Positions 5,890-6,004 of a stretch of DNA of 6,004 bases are shown piece after piece; positions within the stretch are counted from its first letter, which is position 1; every line of letters starts with the position of its first letter. The position numbers and the translations under genes were made by a program. Source of the stretch: an uncultured Marvinbryantia sp. (lineage in GTDB: Bacteria > Bacillota > Clostridia > Lachnospirales > Lachnospiraceae); the NCBI GenBank assembly GCA_947624335.1, contig CANQJX010000116.1, positions 1 to 6,004 of the forward strand. Reading direction: 5' to 3'. The notes beneath the pieces are model-generated. The model ran no database searches. It was not told the DNA's origin and was given only the letters and a program-made list of their open reading frames with translations.

Positions 5890-6004
5890 TCATCCGTAAA
5901 TAAGAATCCCCGCAAGCGCCGACAAAAAAATCAGCGCGACAGGGGAAAGTTTTTTCTTTGTCAGCTTTTTTACGCCGGCCATCACGGCGACAAGCAGCGC
6001 CGTA
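5890..6004 (-). CDS. C-terminal end of a membrane protein, possibly a chromate transporter (partial)
   Basis: The last 37 codons of a minus-strand gene enter from the right edge and stop with TGA at 5892-5890. The readable end is two hydrophobic stretches (TALLVAVMAG and PVALIFLSALAGILIYG) joined by the basic loop VKKLTKKKLS. A basic loop, then LSP, then a final helix ending in YG resembles the C-terminus of half-size ChrA chromate transporters, but 37 residues are too few to be certain; another multi-helix permease is possible. The stop overlaps the ribosome binding site of the EamA gene, showing a shared transcript. Codon pattern is good throughout with no frame break. Confidence 0.6.
   Translation of the reverse strand, partial: TALLVAVMAGVKKLTKKKLSPVALIFLSALAGILIYG

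Noticed and set aside
1..6004. CRISPR array, insertion sequence, phage gene or RNA gene
   Set aside because: No spaced direct repeats, transposase or integrase motifs, terminal inverted repeats, or tRNA-like folds were found on reading both strands.

Overview
The window looks like chromosome of a plant-fibre-using, gut-type Clostridia (Bacillota). The reasons are the Gram-positive style AGGAGG ribosome binding sites, moderate GC content, a GH10 xylanase beside an AraC regulator, and MATE, Mef-type MFS and EamA transporters whose sequences resemble clostridial relatives. This placement is inference from sequence style only. No rRNA, tRNA, insertion sequence, phage gene or CRISPR array is visible.

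Left part (1-3396): a carbohydrate-use locus. An AraC-family regulator (minus strand, C-terminus outside the window) is divergent from a GH10 endo-xylanase without a signal peptide. The xylanase stop codon overlaps the start of a MATE exporter by 4 bases. The intergenic region carries a 14-bp palindrome close to the catabolite-responsive (cre) consensus. The simplest reading is a regulator that senses a plant-derived sugar and controls an intracellular xylo-oligosaccharide hydrolase together with an exporter.

Middle (3409-4130): a small two-helix membrane protein of unknown function (minus strand) ends 12 bases from the MATE gene. It has its own promoter, back to back with a promoter pointing right. 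Between that second promoter and the next gene lies a leader of about 170 bases. It holds a 12-codon leader ORF with a perfect AGGAGG and at least three competing hairpins: one overlapping the leader ORF, one terminator-like, and one enclosing the ribosome binding site of the downstream gene.

Right part (4131-6004): this leader feeds a 12-helix MFS drug exporter of the DHA3/Mef type, which ends at a strong intrinsic terminator. Convergent to it is a half-size EamA (DMT) transporter, apparently in an operon with an upstream gene of which only the C-terminal 37 residues are present, possibly a chromate transporter.

The most notable element is the leader at about 3961-4130. It has the architecture of ribosome-mediated attenuation as known for inducible antibiotic-resistance genes, placed before an otherwise ordinary MFS exporter. 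The leader peptide (MLLMIACAPCKV) is not one I recognise.
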